From assembly GCA_015499995.1 (NCBI GenBank), contig JADNRV010000194.1, positions 28,760-92,759 of the forward strand: a stretch of DNA of 64,000 nt, read 5' to 3'. The notes beneath the pieces were generated by a model. It worked only from the letters and a program-made list of their open reading frames with translations, was not told the origin of the DNA and searched no databases. Each line of letters opens with the position of its first letter. The stretch's first letter is position 1. Shown here piece by piece: positions 32,614-43,266 of the stretch. This stretch comes from Flammula alnicola. Lineage: Eukaryota; Basidiomycota; Agaricomycetes; Agaricales; Strophariaceae. The translations under genes and the position numbers were made by a program.

Positions 32614-34806
32614 ATGTCTGACGAGGCTGTGGACAGGGCGCGTGCGGAATTAATGAAATACGCACTACCTCTTTGCGGCAAGGCGATGAACACGCCGCTG
32701 CCACCGTTACGCGCAATTAATCACACGATTCCGCTAATCGATGAGAAATTAATATACCCATGGAGACCGTCCAGGTGCCCTGAGGCACTTAGACCCCAGT
32801 GGGTGGAAAAGCGTAATGCTTACCTTAAGACGGGGCGCTGGAAAATCACCAGCTCGGGAAACACAGTCCCGATGCTCTGTGTCAAGAAGGTCGGCAAGCC
32901 GGCGAACGATCCGCAGCTTCGGACTCTGGTAGACCTGCGAGCGCGCAATAAAAACACCGTGAAAGTGTCCTCACCGCTACCGGACATGGACGGAATCTTA
33001 CGACGCGTTGCGAAGGGCGCCTTTCGTTCGATTATCGATGGACAAGATGCCTATGAGCAAATCCGGATCATCGACGAGCACGTAGAGTGCTCGTCAGTAA
33101 CGACTCCTGATGGAAATATGGTGAGCTTGGTCATTCAGATAGGTGATTGTAACGCACCTGCGACGTACCAAGCCCTGATGAACTATTTGTTCTCGCCATA
33201 TCTGGGCCAATTCATGGACGTTTACCTGGATGACATCGTAGTCTATTCAGAGACCCTCGATGAACATGTCAAACATATTAAAATCATCATAGATATTTTA
33301 AAACGGGAGCGACTGTACCTTAGTGAGAAAAAGCTCCATATCTTGTGCAAAGAAATGAAGGTTCTCGGGCGAGTAATCGACGACCAGGGAATAAGAATGG
33401 ATCCTGCAAAAGTCGACTCGGTCGTAAACTGGAAAACGCCAACGAACCGTGACTTACTTCGCGGGTTCGTAGGATCTGTCGTCTACCTCGGGGGTGATCT
33501 CCCGGGGATAATGGTACCAATGGCGGTTCTAAATAATGTTACCGGCGACACAGTGCCGTTTCGTTGGGGATTTACAGAGCAGCGAGCATTTCAGGACATT
33601 AAAAAGATTGTCCATGAGATGAAGGAACATAGACGCGTACCTTTAGATTACTCGAAGGGTGCGCCACCTATTAACGTCGTAACGGACGGCTGCTTAACAG
33701 GAATTGCGGGCGTTGTGAGCCAGGGAGAGGACTTCCGAACGGCGAAGGTTGCAGCGTTCTACTCAGCAAAACTGAACCCCGCGCAGCAAAACTACCCCGT
33801 GCATGAAATAGAAATGCTAGGCGGGGTTGAAACGATGCTCCGGCACAGGGATATCCTGCAGGGAGCGAGTTTTAGATGGTATACGGACCACAAGGGACTA
33901 ATTCACTTACTTGAGCAGAAGAACTTGTCTGGCAGACAAGCTCGATGGCTCGAGAAGATCTCGGAATTTGATTTCGAGGTAATTTATGTCCCTGGAGCCG
34001 AGAATATCTTGTCAGACGCGCTGTCGCGGATGTATTCAAACGATGCGCCAGGTACAGTACGAGCGAGAAGTGAATACACGTACTATGATAACTCTGATAA
34101 CGATGCCCTGGGACTACATAGGATTTCCATGCCTGTAGTTGTAGGCAACGAAGCGAGAGCGGATGCTCGACCCCGAAGGGCGTGTCGCGATCAAACGTCA
34201 GACGACGCATATCGAAGGCGAGCGGGTGGCGCACAACCCAGTGTCATGGGGGCGCCTGGAGCAGCTGCGTCGACTCGAGCTGCTACGAAAACTGTGAGGA
34301 AGCAGGTTAGAAAGAAAGCCACGGCGACTGCAGTTGTCGAGGCACCTTTGTCTGCTGCTGAAGAAGTTCGCGAAAAGCCTGTACTCACCAAGGAGTCTCC
34401 TGCTGATACAGCTCCAAAGGCGAGGAGAGGTCGTAAAAAGGCCGCGCCAGCAGAATCCGGGAGGCCGGAAACCTCCAAAGAAATCGCGGCACGCCTCAAA
34501 GACTTGGTGATCTTGAAAGGCCCGCGTGAAGTCGTACCAGATTCGCCTGTACCAGAGACCCGAAACGACGAAACGACGAGCGACGGAAACATTTGCGGGG
34601 TCGCTGAAACTGTGCGCGTCGAAGGTATAGATGTCGAGAAAGCGATAAGAGGATTGTACCGAGAGGACAAGCTGTTCAAGCTTGTCCTCGAGAATCCTAA
34701 GGAATATAGAAATTTCGTTGTAAAAAACGGGTTAGTATATCTGAATAGCGGCGAGAAGGAGTTGCTTTGCATACCTGACGCCAAAGCAAATGGTCGTGCA
34801 GTCTGA
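32614..34806 (+). pseudogene. Reverse transcriptase and RNase H part of pol, ended by an in-frame TGA
   Basis: Continues the gag-protease frame after the hAT. Reverse transcriptase motifs: LVDLRARNKNTV, FRSIIDGQDAYEQIRI (first catalytic Asp), GDCNAPATYQALMN and the active site YLDD at 33223-33234. RNase H follows: VVTDGCLTGIAGVVSQ, AFYSAKLNPAQQNYPVHEIE and YTDHKGLIHLL, then SDALSRM. After RNase H there is a roughly 230-aa Lys/Ala-rich and Glu-rich linker, longer than usual, before integrase. The frame ends at TGA 34804-34806, directly before integrase sequence in the same frame, so the TGA looks like a nonsense mutation (CGA to TGA would explain it). Confidence 0.85.
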
Positions 34807-36286
34807 GAAATATTGATTTCAGAGGCGCATTCGCTGCTGGCACATCTTGGAGCGCTGAAGACGCTGGACTACCTGAAGGGCAGTTACTGGTGGAAAGAGA
34901 TGGTGGGGGATGTGAGGAGCTTCTGCGAGAGTTGCATGACATGCAAGCGGAGCAAACCTAGCAACCAGAAGCCGTACGGACTTCTGAACCCACTCTCAGT
35001 TCCGAGTAGGCCATGGGAATCGATAGGCATCGACTTCGTCGGTCCTCTGCCCGAGTCTAATAATAGAGATGGGTACTTCACGTCAATCACAGTCGTGATC
35101 GACCTTCTCACGGCTATGGTACACTTGGTACCTAGCCGGATTGACTACACAGCTCGCCAAGTGGCTGAGCTAGTATTTGAAGAAATTTATAAGTTACATG
35201 GACTACCTAAGTCTATTGTAAGTGATAGAGATGTGCTTTTTACGAGCGCATTCTGGCAGCACCTGCATGGGTTGCTCGGCACTAAATTAAGAATGTCGAG
35301 CGCTTATCACCCTGAGTCCGACGGATCAACGGAACGCGCGAACCGAACAATCACGCAGATGATACGTCAGTGTATTGGCGCTAAGCAGAAAGACTGGGTG
35401 GCTAAACTACCTGGCATTGAGTTTGCAATTAATAATGCGCGGTCTCAGAGGGTATGCGCCGTTTTTTCTGAATACGGGGCGTATGCCTAGATCGATGGTC
35501 TGGAAGACTCCGCAGAGTGAGGAATACCCAGGAGTCCGGGTTTTCGCACAGAAGATAAAATTAGCGATCATGCAAGCGCATGATAGCATTTTGGCCGCAC
35601 GCGTGAAGCAAGTGCGCAACGCAAATAGGCGGCGCCAAGTTTCACCATTTGCTAAGGACGACCTTGTCTATGTATCTTCAAAGAACATGACAATTCCGAA
35701 GGGATTGGCTAGAAAATTCATTCCTAAGTACATTGGACCCTATAAAATTCTTGAGGATTACGGAAATAATTCTTACAAGCTAGAACTGCCTCGCAGACTA
35801 AAAATTCGCGGAGTGCATGAGGTCTTTCATTCAGCGTTGCTACGTATACACGTGCCGAATGACGACAGATTATTCCCTGGGCGGCTTGAAAACCAAGTCG
35901 GGGAATTCGGAGATGACAACGAGACAGAATGGGTCATCGATCGCATTTTGTCTCATTCCGGAGTGCACGAAAATAGCACTTTTGAGGTCCGCTGGAAAGC
36001 GGGTGACATTACATGGTTACCCTATGCGGATGTAGCAGGTTTAGGTGCTTTGAATGAATATTTTGAGGTCCTTGGGATCGAAAAAATTTCCGAGCTGGAG
36101 ATGGGAGCGGGAAATCCACCCGCAGACCCTCAGATTTTCGTAGGGAATATTATCTTGGCAGATGAAACTTATAAAAAGGGGACATCTTATTATTTTTTCA
36201 CAGGTCTCTTCCCTTATTCCCACCGGAGTTTACCTGTGTCGACATCTTTACATCTACCAGCCCCACATTCCTTCATCAATCTCACG
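34807..36286 (+). pseudogene. Integrase and chromodomain part of pol, frameshifted
   Basis: In the same frame as RT up to about 35450: integrase zinc-binding HHCC (EAHSLLAHLGALKTLDYL, then CESCMTC), catalytic IGIDFVGPLPES, IVSDRDVLFTSAFW and SAYHPESDGSTERANRTI (DDE). At the GGG run 35450-35452 the frame shifts by one base and continues as GYAPFFLNTGRMPRS, the GKGYxPF-like C-terminal block (with PRRLKIRGVHEVFHSALLR), then a chromodomain (TEWVIDRILSHSGVHENSTF, VRWKAGDITWLPYADV). Chromodomains direct chromovirus integration to heterochromatin marks. The break could also be an assembly indel. Confidence 0.8.
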
Positions 36287-37333
36287 ATGTCAGCCCCTAC
36301 TCCTGCTTCTTCATCCACTTTGGAACTCAAATTCTCGCACACCGGCCAACACGTCTTCGCCAACTTGGTGGTTGCCCCAGATGGTAATTCATTCACGCTC
36401 ACCAACGCCGCCACTGGGGAGTTCTTCTCTTACATCAAAGAGTTGTTCATTGTCTACCTACGCTACAACCGCACCCTCAGAGACGAGGGTTATGACGATG
36501 CACGCGCAGCCCCTGCGGGCTACTGGAACTTCGTGGCTGCCATGGCACAAGAGCCTGGCTTCGAAGGCGCATTCGCGACGGTCACGGATGCCGGTCAGCT
36601 CGTCATTGCTGGCAAGTCCATGACGCTCGTCAACGTCTTTGGACCGCCGCCCACCATTCCACCTACCCCAAAGAAAATCGCCAACGCACCCGCGGGGCCA
36701 CCTACTCCCTTTACGCCAGCTCCCAAGTCCAAAGCAAAGCCTGCGTATGCCGCCATGCATGCCGCGAGCCCCAGCGCTAAGCCCAGGAAGGCTGTACCTG
36801 ACGATGTGCGTCGCAAACGCTTAGTCCACAACCTGATCGTCGATCAGCTAGGAGCGTTGCAGGAGGGAGGGAAGTCAGAGGAGAAGAAGAGGAAGGCTCC
36901 AGCTGAGCCCGTGGCTGGCACGATCCGTCAGCCCAAGCCCGACGCTGGAGCGCTGCGTTTCAAGAAACGCGCACGCGTCAACGACGGCAACGCGGGAGCG
37001 CCCGGGCCGTCCAGCGCTTATGGCGCACCTACCACACCTATCACTATTAACACACCCCTCGCGCCTCACCCTGCTCTCGTACGTGCTCGCGCAGAGAGGG
37101 TTCGGACCCCTGCTCCTGAGGCAGGTCCCTCGACTTTACCCGCCACGCAGGAACCCACCACCCTCATTGCCAGCTCCATCACGCCCGCGGATTTCTTTGA
37201 CGGCGACTTGGACCTGGGAAGCTTCTTCGACGCCAACATGTTGGACGCCGACGCAGTTATGGGGGATGCGACGGAGACAGGAGATGCTCCGACGGACGTC
37301 GTGGGAGAGATGATTGGGGATACCCTTGCGTAG
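36287..37333 (+). CDS. Accessory 348-aa ORF after the chromodomain
   Basis: An ATG at 36287 (MSAPTPASSSTLELKFS) opens a frame to 37333. The same frame is continuous upstream with the chromodomain, so it may be a C-terminal fusion or a separate protein. Residues 1-130 look globular (FSYIKELFIVYLRYN, GYWNFVAAMAQEPGF); then a Pro/Ala linker, basic patches (KKRKAPAEP, FKKRARVND) that may be nuclear signals, and an acidic hydrophobic tail (DFFDGDLDLGSFFDANML) of activation-domain type. A TATAAAAAG at 36170-36178 and a CACAG acceptor-like site at about 36197 lie just upstream and could give it its own transcript. I do not recognise the domain. Confidence 0.6.
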   Translation: MSAPTPASSSTLELKFSHTGQHVFANLVVAPDGNSFTLTNAATGEFFSYIKELFIVYLRYNRTLRDEGYDDARAAPAGYWNFVAAMAQEPGFEGAFATVTDAGQLVIAGKSMTLVNVFGPPPTIPPTPKKIANAPAGPPTPFTPAPKSKAKPAYAAMHAASPSAKPRKAVPDDVRRKRLVHNLIVDQLGALQEGGKSEEKKRKAPAEPVAGTIRQPKPDAGALRFKKRARVNDGNAGAPGPSSAYGAPTTPITINTPLAPHPALVRARAERVRTPAPEAGPSTLPATQEPTTLIASSITPADFFDGDLDLGSFFDANMLDADAVMGDATETGDAPTDVVGEMIGDTLA

Positions 37334-37395
37334 GACGCGCATTGGGGTAACAGGACGACGTTTATGCGGTCTTCGTAATACCGCAGAAGGGCGTA

Positions 37396-37679
37396 TGTGA
37401 CGGTCGGCTACCGCACACTACACGGACCGAGCGTATCTAGCTTACCACATATATACTTCCGTTCCGTTTTCTCTCTTTCCGCTCATATTTCACTTACAAT
37501 ATTCACGTTCTATCCAAGAGAGCACGGACCACTTTAAAAACATATAAAAGCCCTATGTATTTATCTAAAATACCTAGCTTACTTCGAACAGAGACTTTAC
37601 CCTAGTTATCTCTCGGAGACTCTAAGCTATTCCGTGTGTCACTACCTCTACTGAGAACATCAGTCACGCTATTGTCACA
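37396..37679 (+). repeat. 3' LTR
   Basis: 284 bp copy of the 5' LTR, followed directly by the CCCTT target duplication at 37680-37684. Confidence 0.95.
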
Positions 37680-37680
37680 C

Positions 37681-38830
37681 CCTTTTTGGACTTTTTGCGA
37701 CTTTTCCGCTGGTTCACAAGTCAAAAAGCCATACAAGTCAAAAAGTCAAAAAGTCAAAATTTGAGAAAATTTCATACAATAAAATTACAGTAGTTTCTAG
37801 TGTATAACTCATGAGCATGGTGGTCTACATGTTTACAAAGAATGCACGGAATACATCAAGTGGCTGAGAGGGTGCGAGAATGCAAGAAATGAGAAATTAA
37901 CACGAAGTTCGTTCAAGCTCCGACACACGTGACCGCGAACCTCTCGAACAGTAAATTTTCATCGAACGTTTCTTGCGTCTTCTTCTCCATTGTGAAGCCT
38001 ACCAATGAACATCTACACCTTATACATGATGTTAGTCACCAATACTTTTTTCATTCATATCAGATTACCTTCTCACACATTCTCTCTCTTTATAAAGGAG
38101 GGTGAAAGCCTGAAGGACAAGGCGGAGAAGGAGCACAGTGCAGAGCTGTGGAATGCCTGCGTGGAGAGCGCCAGCCAAGCGCTGCGCATTGCGAGCCACT
38201 CGGTCCAGATTAGAACGTGGCGCGCCGAATGTACCCTTGCTGCAGGAGACAGAGAGTGGCGTTGGGATCTAACGTATGTGTTACTCCCTTACCTTGATTT
38301 CCAGTCCCCACAGATGACCGACCTCTGTAGCCGCCTTTCACACCTCCTACTACTATATACTCCATCTATCCTACTTCCTCCTCCCACCGTCGCTCCCACT
38401 GGCGTCGAAAATCTCGCCTCAGCGGCAGAAGCTCGTCCGGGTACTGTGTAAATCATACACCCGCCTCGCAGATGTGGCGAAGTTGTTGACGGAGTACAAG
38501 ACACAGATGGAAAGGTGGTACAGTGAGCTTTTGGCGCTGGATGGATGCAAGGACGATGTGGATGAGCTCGTGGGTGTAGAGCCCATTATGTTATAGATAG
38601 ACGTGCAATTTATTTGTTTTATCACTCTCATTGCTTTCCTGTCCTGAGCCATGAATTCTGTAATCAAAATACTTTTTGAACTGGTCCGACTTTTTGAACT
38701 TTTTTGACTTGTTGAAGCCTCAAATCTATTGACTTGTGAGAAAACAGACCTAACTTTTTGACTTGTGACTTGTTGACTTTTTTGACTTGTACAAGTCGCA
38801 ACAAGTCGCAACAAGTCCCAAAAAGTAAAT
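37681..38830. mobile_element. TIR element carrying a gene fragment
   Basis: The left end CTTTTTGGACTTTTTGCGAC and the reverse complement of the right end CTTTTTGGGACTTGTTGCGA match over about 50 bp, both running into CAAGTCAAAAA repeats. The element is about 1.15 kb, encodes no transposase, and encloses a broken TPR-gene fragment. The Ty3/Gypsy element is inserted at its left edge, its CCCTT duplication overlapping the first bases. I could not define a target duplication for this element. Confidence 0.55.
38094..38596 (+). pseudogene. DNAJC3/P58-IPK-like TPR gene fragment
   Basis: Protein-like pieces in changing frames: GESLKDKAEKEHSAELWNAC, then ALRIASHSVQIRTWRAECTL and AAGD; LHLSYFLLPPS in another frame; and ISPQRQKLVRVLCKSYTRLA followed by LLALDGCKDDVDELVG to a TAG at 38594. 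From memory these blocks, in this order, match the TPR region of basidiomycete DnaJ-type ER co-chaperones (DNAJC3 family). The J domain and most TPRs are absent, and frames do not join, so this is a captured, decayed fragment inside the TIR element. The assignment rests on remembered motif similarity. Confidence 0.5.
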
Positions 38831-39779
38831 TGAGGAAATGCTGATGTGAGCCTGCTCGGAAGATAGGGAGAGGTCTTCGAGATATACCATATATCACCAA
38901 GGTATTTAGCTTCTTACTATTTTATGCTCAATGCATAAGTACTAAAATACTTGTTAAGCAATCAGGCACCGCTGCCTAAGCTCACGACGGTGATTCCATA
39001 TTTTTCCTTCCGGAAATTGTTGTTGGAAGGTCGTTTCGGTGCGATGTTGGGATTGGGATGATTCACATCTTTGTAAGTTTTCCCTTTTCTAATTTCTAAG
39101 TATCCAGGACCGTGAACTGAGCTTATTTTAGTCCATTTGACCGCGTGTCTGTCATGGCACCATATTTCCAGAAAGTTCCGGAATTCGAGAGTCCGAACCG
39201 CCGCCAATCCGCCAGTACCTACATGAGGCTGACAAATATACCCAAAATATCTGTCCCGTGATCAGCGCGCCTTGGACGCGTCTCGCGCTGCCGCCCGCGC
39301 TTATAATGGGGATCGGCATGGCCCGTCTGAGAATCGTGATATTTGTTCCTTGTTTGTCCCTGATGGAACATGGTTCCTGCTTCCGCACCTGTTTTCTCTT
39401 CGCACCCTGACCTTCCACATGAATAAAAAAAATCTGCTTAAATTTTTAGAATATATAGAACAACCCTCAAAACAATTTCTTTGTCGAAAAATTAAAAATT
39501 CTGAAGGTTTGCTCACGTAATGCCAAAATTCGTGACAATAGCACCTTTTTGAGGGCTTTACACAAAACGGAAAACGGAATTTTGACAAAGAAAAGGTTTG
39601 AATACATCTTCAGTAGCATTTGACGAAGGACAATGGAGAGAATGCGGACGAATAACATTGAACGGCTGAAGGTGTCACCGAGCTGTCAATCAGGGTATGC
39701 AAGACTCATTCCGTCGCATTCCTGCGATTTCTACTTGTTTCTCCTTCCTTTCTTAGCAGCTGTGGTCGCATATGCTTGA
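38831..39779. other. No gene; degenerate dispersed repeat copies
   Basis: Holds one copy (about 38985-39140) of a degenerate roughly 130-bp repeat also found at 41815-41930 and 42010-42120, and at 39180-39215 a GAGAGTCCGAACCGCCGCCA block that is the reverse complement of sequence at about 41780-41810. The remainder is AT-rich with no coding signal. Confidence 0.5.
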
Positions 39780-40130
39780 TTTTGTCTAGCATAACGCCTA
39801 GTAGTCGGTCTGATGCACAAAAATCTCATATGCAGCACCTGGCCAACCTGCGGAGAGCTTGTCAAAACTCCGCACCACCATCACTGCCATCTCCTGTGCC
39901 CAGAACACGACGGCAGACTGGCTTCAAAAAAACTGTGTCTGAGATTCGCCAAAAGAATGCAGCTATCGAGGATTTGGAGTCAAATTTGCGAGATTACAGC
40001 GCTCAAATAACTCAGAGGATCTGGACAATTCTGCTGACAATTCACCTCCGGACCGTCGGACGACGAGGAATCAAAGGATGATGATGAAGAAAGTGCTGAA
40101 TATAATGAGGGAGACCTACTAACATATTAG
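39780..40130 (+). pseudogene. Relic of a coiled-coil protein with acidic tail
   Basis: Sequence-like protein pieces: a basic Pro-rich stretch, then SEIRQKNAAIEDLESNLRDY (coiled coil), and in another frame an acidic ending SDDEESKDDDEESAEYNEGD LLTY before TAG at 40128. No ATG or splice pair joins them convincingly. From memory this type of coiled coil plus acidic tail occurs next to transposase genes in mushrooms, but I cannot name it. Confidence 0.35.
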
Positions 40131-40939
40131 ACATTATTATTGAACCTTGCTCTTCATTTATTTCGTGATGGAAATCTACTTTCGTCATGTTGTGCTCAAA
40201 CCTCAGAGCAAGCCAGAATGTATGACTCAAATTGAAAGGTAGATTCGTTTTCAATCGCTCTATAAGTTCGGATATCCAATAATAAGCATATATAGAACTC
40301 AAACGCAAAGTTTTGCTGTCAGAGGTAGTCTCCTTAAATTTTCACGCACCTCACGAGATGATAGAGATTCTGACAATGGGCCGATATTGTAAATGCCATT
40401 CTTTCATGGTTAATCAATGCAAAACTTGGGTTTTTTTGGCACAGTAGATACTTGTACATTTATGGGTACACGAATAGTTATTTTGTATTGCTCCAAGTGT
40501 GACGGAAGTGGGGGAATTCGCCTGGAACGAGGAGGAACTGACGGAAACGAGAGTTTTGGTGATGAGCAAACAAGACCAAACATCACACTTTCCTCACAGG
40601 CCGTGCCGATCCCCACTTATAATATATGCTGGGTCCCTCTGTATTCATTGAACAAGACCAATTTTATATCACCGAATCAGCCTGCACTCACAACGCCCTT
40701 GTCAGAAGTGGTGAATAGGTAGTTTTTCAAGGTTTAATCACATTTTCATCAGGAAATGTCAAATCCTGATTCCCTGTTACTTTGTACCCTGTTTCCTTCT
40801 CGAGAACTTCCAAAGGTGGATCTCGCCTTGCATAGAAATCCATACAACATTCATTTGTTAGCTCACTTTCCTTGAATTCCGGCAGTAACAGTGTAACACG
40901 CTCTTTTACAAAGGTTTATCCGTCACTTCAAGTTTTCTA
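40131..40939. other. Intergenic, no gene seen
   Basis: An open frame at 40417-40722 has no protein-like features; otherwise AT-rich sequence with no exon chain. Confidence 0.4.
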
Positions 40940-41586
40940 CAGTATTAGACGGGTAGTCTGTACACCAAAAAATGTTGGCTAGTTTTTCATTACCCAGATG
41001 TCCATTAATTTCGAATCTTTTTACGTAATAATATAGCTATACATGTCTAATTTTCGTATGCCAAATCTAATGTTGAGAGGTGAAGCGGTTCTTGCTGAAA
41101 TCGTGACGCAAGCTGAAAATTGGTTTTTGGGCCATTTCTAATTACTTTGTACACCGGCATTTTAATACATGCCGATCACATGTTGTTAACGTCATGTGTA
41201 ATGCCATCACATCTCGGCATCTCCCTTTCCCCCTTTTCCAAAGGTTTTTCGCCAATTGCTCATCGAGCTCTTATCCGATTTACAATCTCCTTTGTGCATA
41301 GTGTGTATTTAGGATGGTTCCAATGTATTCTGCAAAAAAAATCTGCATTTCTTTCGTCATCACTATTCAGGAGGTAAAATACATTTTCTGGGAAATTGTC
41401 CAATTTGGGTATTCCAGGCACCGAAAATGCCCAACCCACTTTCTACCCATCTTTTCGTCAGTTTACCATACCTATAGGATGTTATCATATGTAGAAAGCT
41501 CATTATTATTTTAGGGATGCACACTGGGTCTGAAAAACCCAACTGTACAAAGGACCCATCGTGTACAAAGTACCCGTCTAATACTG
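40940..41586. mobile_element. TA-flanked MITE (Tc1/mariner-type ends), 647 bp
   Basis: Left end CAGTATTAGACGGGTAGTCTGTACAC (40940) and right end, inverted, CAGTATTAGACGGGTACTTTGTACAC (41586): 24 of 26 bases match. TA is present outside both ends (40938-40939, 41587-41588), the target site duplication of Tc1/mariner transposons. No transposase is encoded. Inside, the GTACAAAG and GGGTTTTTCAGACCCAG blocks suggest further self-complementary structure. Confidence 0.85.
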
Positions 41587-41588
41587 TA

Positions 41589-42372
41589 GTATTTCTATCA
41601 ATACAAATTTATATATTTACTGCTATGATATTAATATACACTGCGTCGACCATTGGCGGGGTCTGAGGGGCGCTGGAGGGGATAAATATCAATAATTACG
41701 AGGCAGGGGAAGCGTACATGATGGTGGAAGTGCAGGCGACTGTGACTGATGAGATAAGCGGGCCAGGCGGACAGGCGGACAGGCGGATCGGCGGCAGTTC
41801 GGACTCTCGAAATACGGAACGTCCTCCATATTTCGACTTCCGGCAACATTGTTGGGGAGGTTATGAAGTGACTTTCTCTTTTTTTTAGAGTATCCCTGGA
41901 ATATGAACTGATTTCATTGTCAGTCTCCTCCCATTTTTTGGATTCCGAGAATACCTTTACGCAACGTTGGGTGTGGTTCTCATGAGCAAATGCCAGGCTT
42001 CAAGCTTGAGCGCCGCCATTTTTCGACTTCTGGAAATGCTGCGGTGACGGCTTATTTTCCCAGTAAGTTCCTTTCTTCTGAATATCGAGGGATACAGAGA
42101 TGAATTTATCATTAGCCTTCTACTTGTATGATAATGCCTTGCTACGACGTTAACTCCGGGATATTAGCTAAGGTTGTCGGTAGAATATCGCCGTGCACAC
42201 GTAGACAAGTAACAGATTTGCAAAAATGTACTTATGTCCTTCCATTCCGTGATTCTCGCATCTTTCTGAGTTTCTTGTCGGCGGCGCTCATCTTGCGAAG
42301 TCCCAAAATAGACGTGCCAAATTCCAATTGCACACACAGCCATCATTCGTTTCTTGACTTGTAATATCGACC
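41589..42372. other. No gene; two degenerate repeat copies, then promoter of methyltransferase copy 2
   Basis: Two tandem-like copies of the roughly 130-bp degenerate repeat (about 41815-41930 and 42010-42120), each with CATWTTTCGACTTCYGG, followed by the region shared with the upstream flank of the first methyltransferase (CATCATTCGTTTCTTGACTT). Confidence 0.5.
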
Positions 42373-43266
42373 ATGAAATTGTCCAACGCGTTCAGTCTCC
42401 TCACAGACCTCCGATTTGGACTTGCAGTGGCATGGATGCCGACTCTCAAAGCCATCCTAGCCAGTCCAACACTTTTATTCAGATCTCATGCTCTGTCTCG
42501 TGTATATATGGCTAATCTCTGGCTGACTTTCGGAGATGGCGTCGACGGAAACGGGAAAGACACGAAAAATGCCTTGATCACACCCCATGCGTATGGGGTC
42601 GTGCTCGATATTGGTGCAGGTGAGGATTTACTTCGTGTCGTCTAGCAAAAAAGTATTTTATTGAAGAAAATGACAGGCCATGGGCATACCGTGCGATACC
42701 TCAATGCCGAGCGCGTCTCGCGATACATAGCTCTCGAGCCCAATGCCCTTATGCATCCGCAAATCCGGGCCCAGGCAAACGCAGCAGGATTCCACGAAGC
42801 GGATGGCACCCTGATCATCCTCGCGTGCGGTGCAGAGGATACCAAGTCCATCCTCTCCGCACTCGCCCTGGCGCTCCCGGCCGCTGAGTCATCTCCAACT
42901 GTTCCCCCCGTGGACACACTTGTGTCGATCCTGACACTATGCACAATCCCTGAGCCCCAGCGGACCATATCCAATCTCGTGCGCGATGTCCTTAAGTCCG
43001 GTGGCCAGTTCCTGATGTATGAGCATGTCCTGAGCCAGCGCGAGGACGTGGCCTGGTGGCAGCGGTTCTGGGCGCCATTGTGGTCTCTTGGGTTTGATGG
43101 GTGTAGGATGGATAGACCATCGGATGTCTGGGTTACGGAGCTGAAGGTGGAAAGCGAAGGAGGAGAGAAACAAAGCGCGTGGAGGGAGTCCAGAACATGG
43201 CTAAAGGAGGGCGAGGAAGAGGAGAATTTGTTCTTCCACAGCGTTGGGAGATTTGTCAAGCAGTAA
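42373..43266 (+). CDS. SAM-dependent methyltransferase-like protein, copy 2
   Basis: Exons 42373-42619 and 42677-43266, joined across a 57-bp intron at exactly the same position and phase as in copy 1 (23285-24171); about 278 aa. The motif I junction YGVVLDIGAG/HGHTVRYL is intact, as are YIALEPNALMHPQIR and GGQFLMYEHVLS. The reading frame is complete, so both copies may work. They differ by scattered substitutions and by a few residues in the Pro/Ser stretch before VDTLVS. The pair is 19 kb apart with the retroelement between; a duplication is clear, its order relative to the insertion is not. Confidence 0.8.

Larger units (their letters stand above)
24773..37679 (+). mobile_element. Chromodomain Ty3/Gypsy LTR retrotransposon with nested hAT
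   Basis: Two LTRs of 284 bp (24773-25056 and 37396-37679) start TGTGACGG and end TTGTCACA; the target duplication CCCTT is present on both sides (24768-24772 and 37680-37684). Internal order is gag, CCHC knuckle, unknown region, protease, reverse transcriptase, RNase H, integrase, chromodomain, extra ORF, which is Ty3/Gypsy (chromovirus) order. The full length is 12.9 kb, or 9.6 kb without the nested 3.3 kb hAT. By eye the LTRs are identical, suggesting recent insertion, yet pol carries a TGA and a frameshift. I see no ordinary tRNA primer site next to the 5' LTR; a self-priming system as in Tf1-like elements is possible. Confidence 0.95.

Noticed and set aside
34804..34806. Programmed stop-codon readthrough between RNase H and integrase
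   Set aside because: Possible in principle, but Ty3/Gypsy elements normally have no stop here, and a frameshift follows only 650 bp later, so a mutation is simpler.
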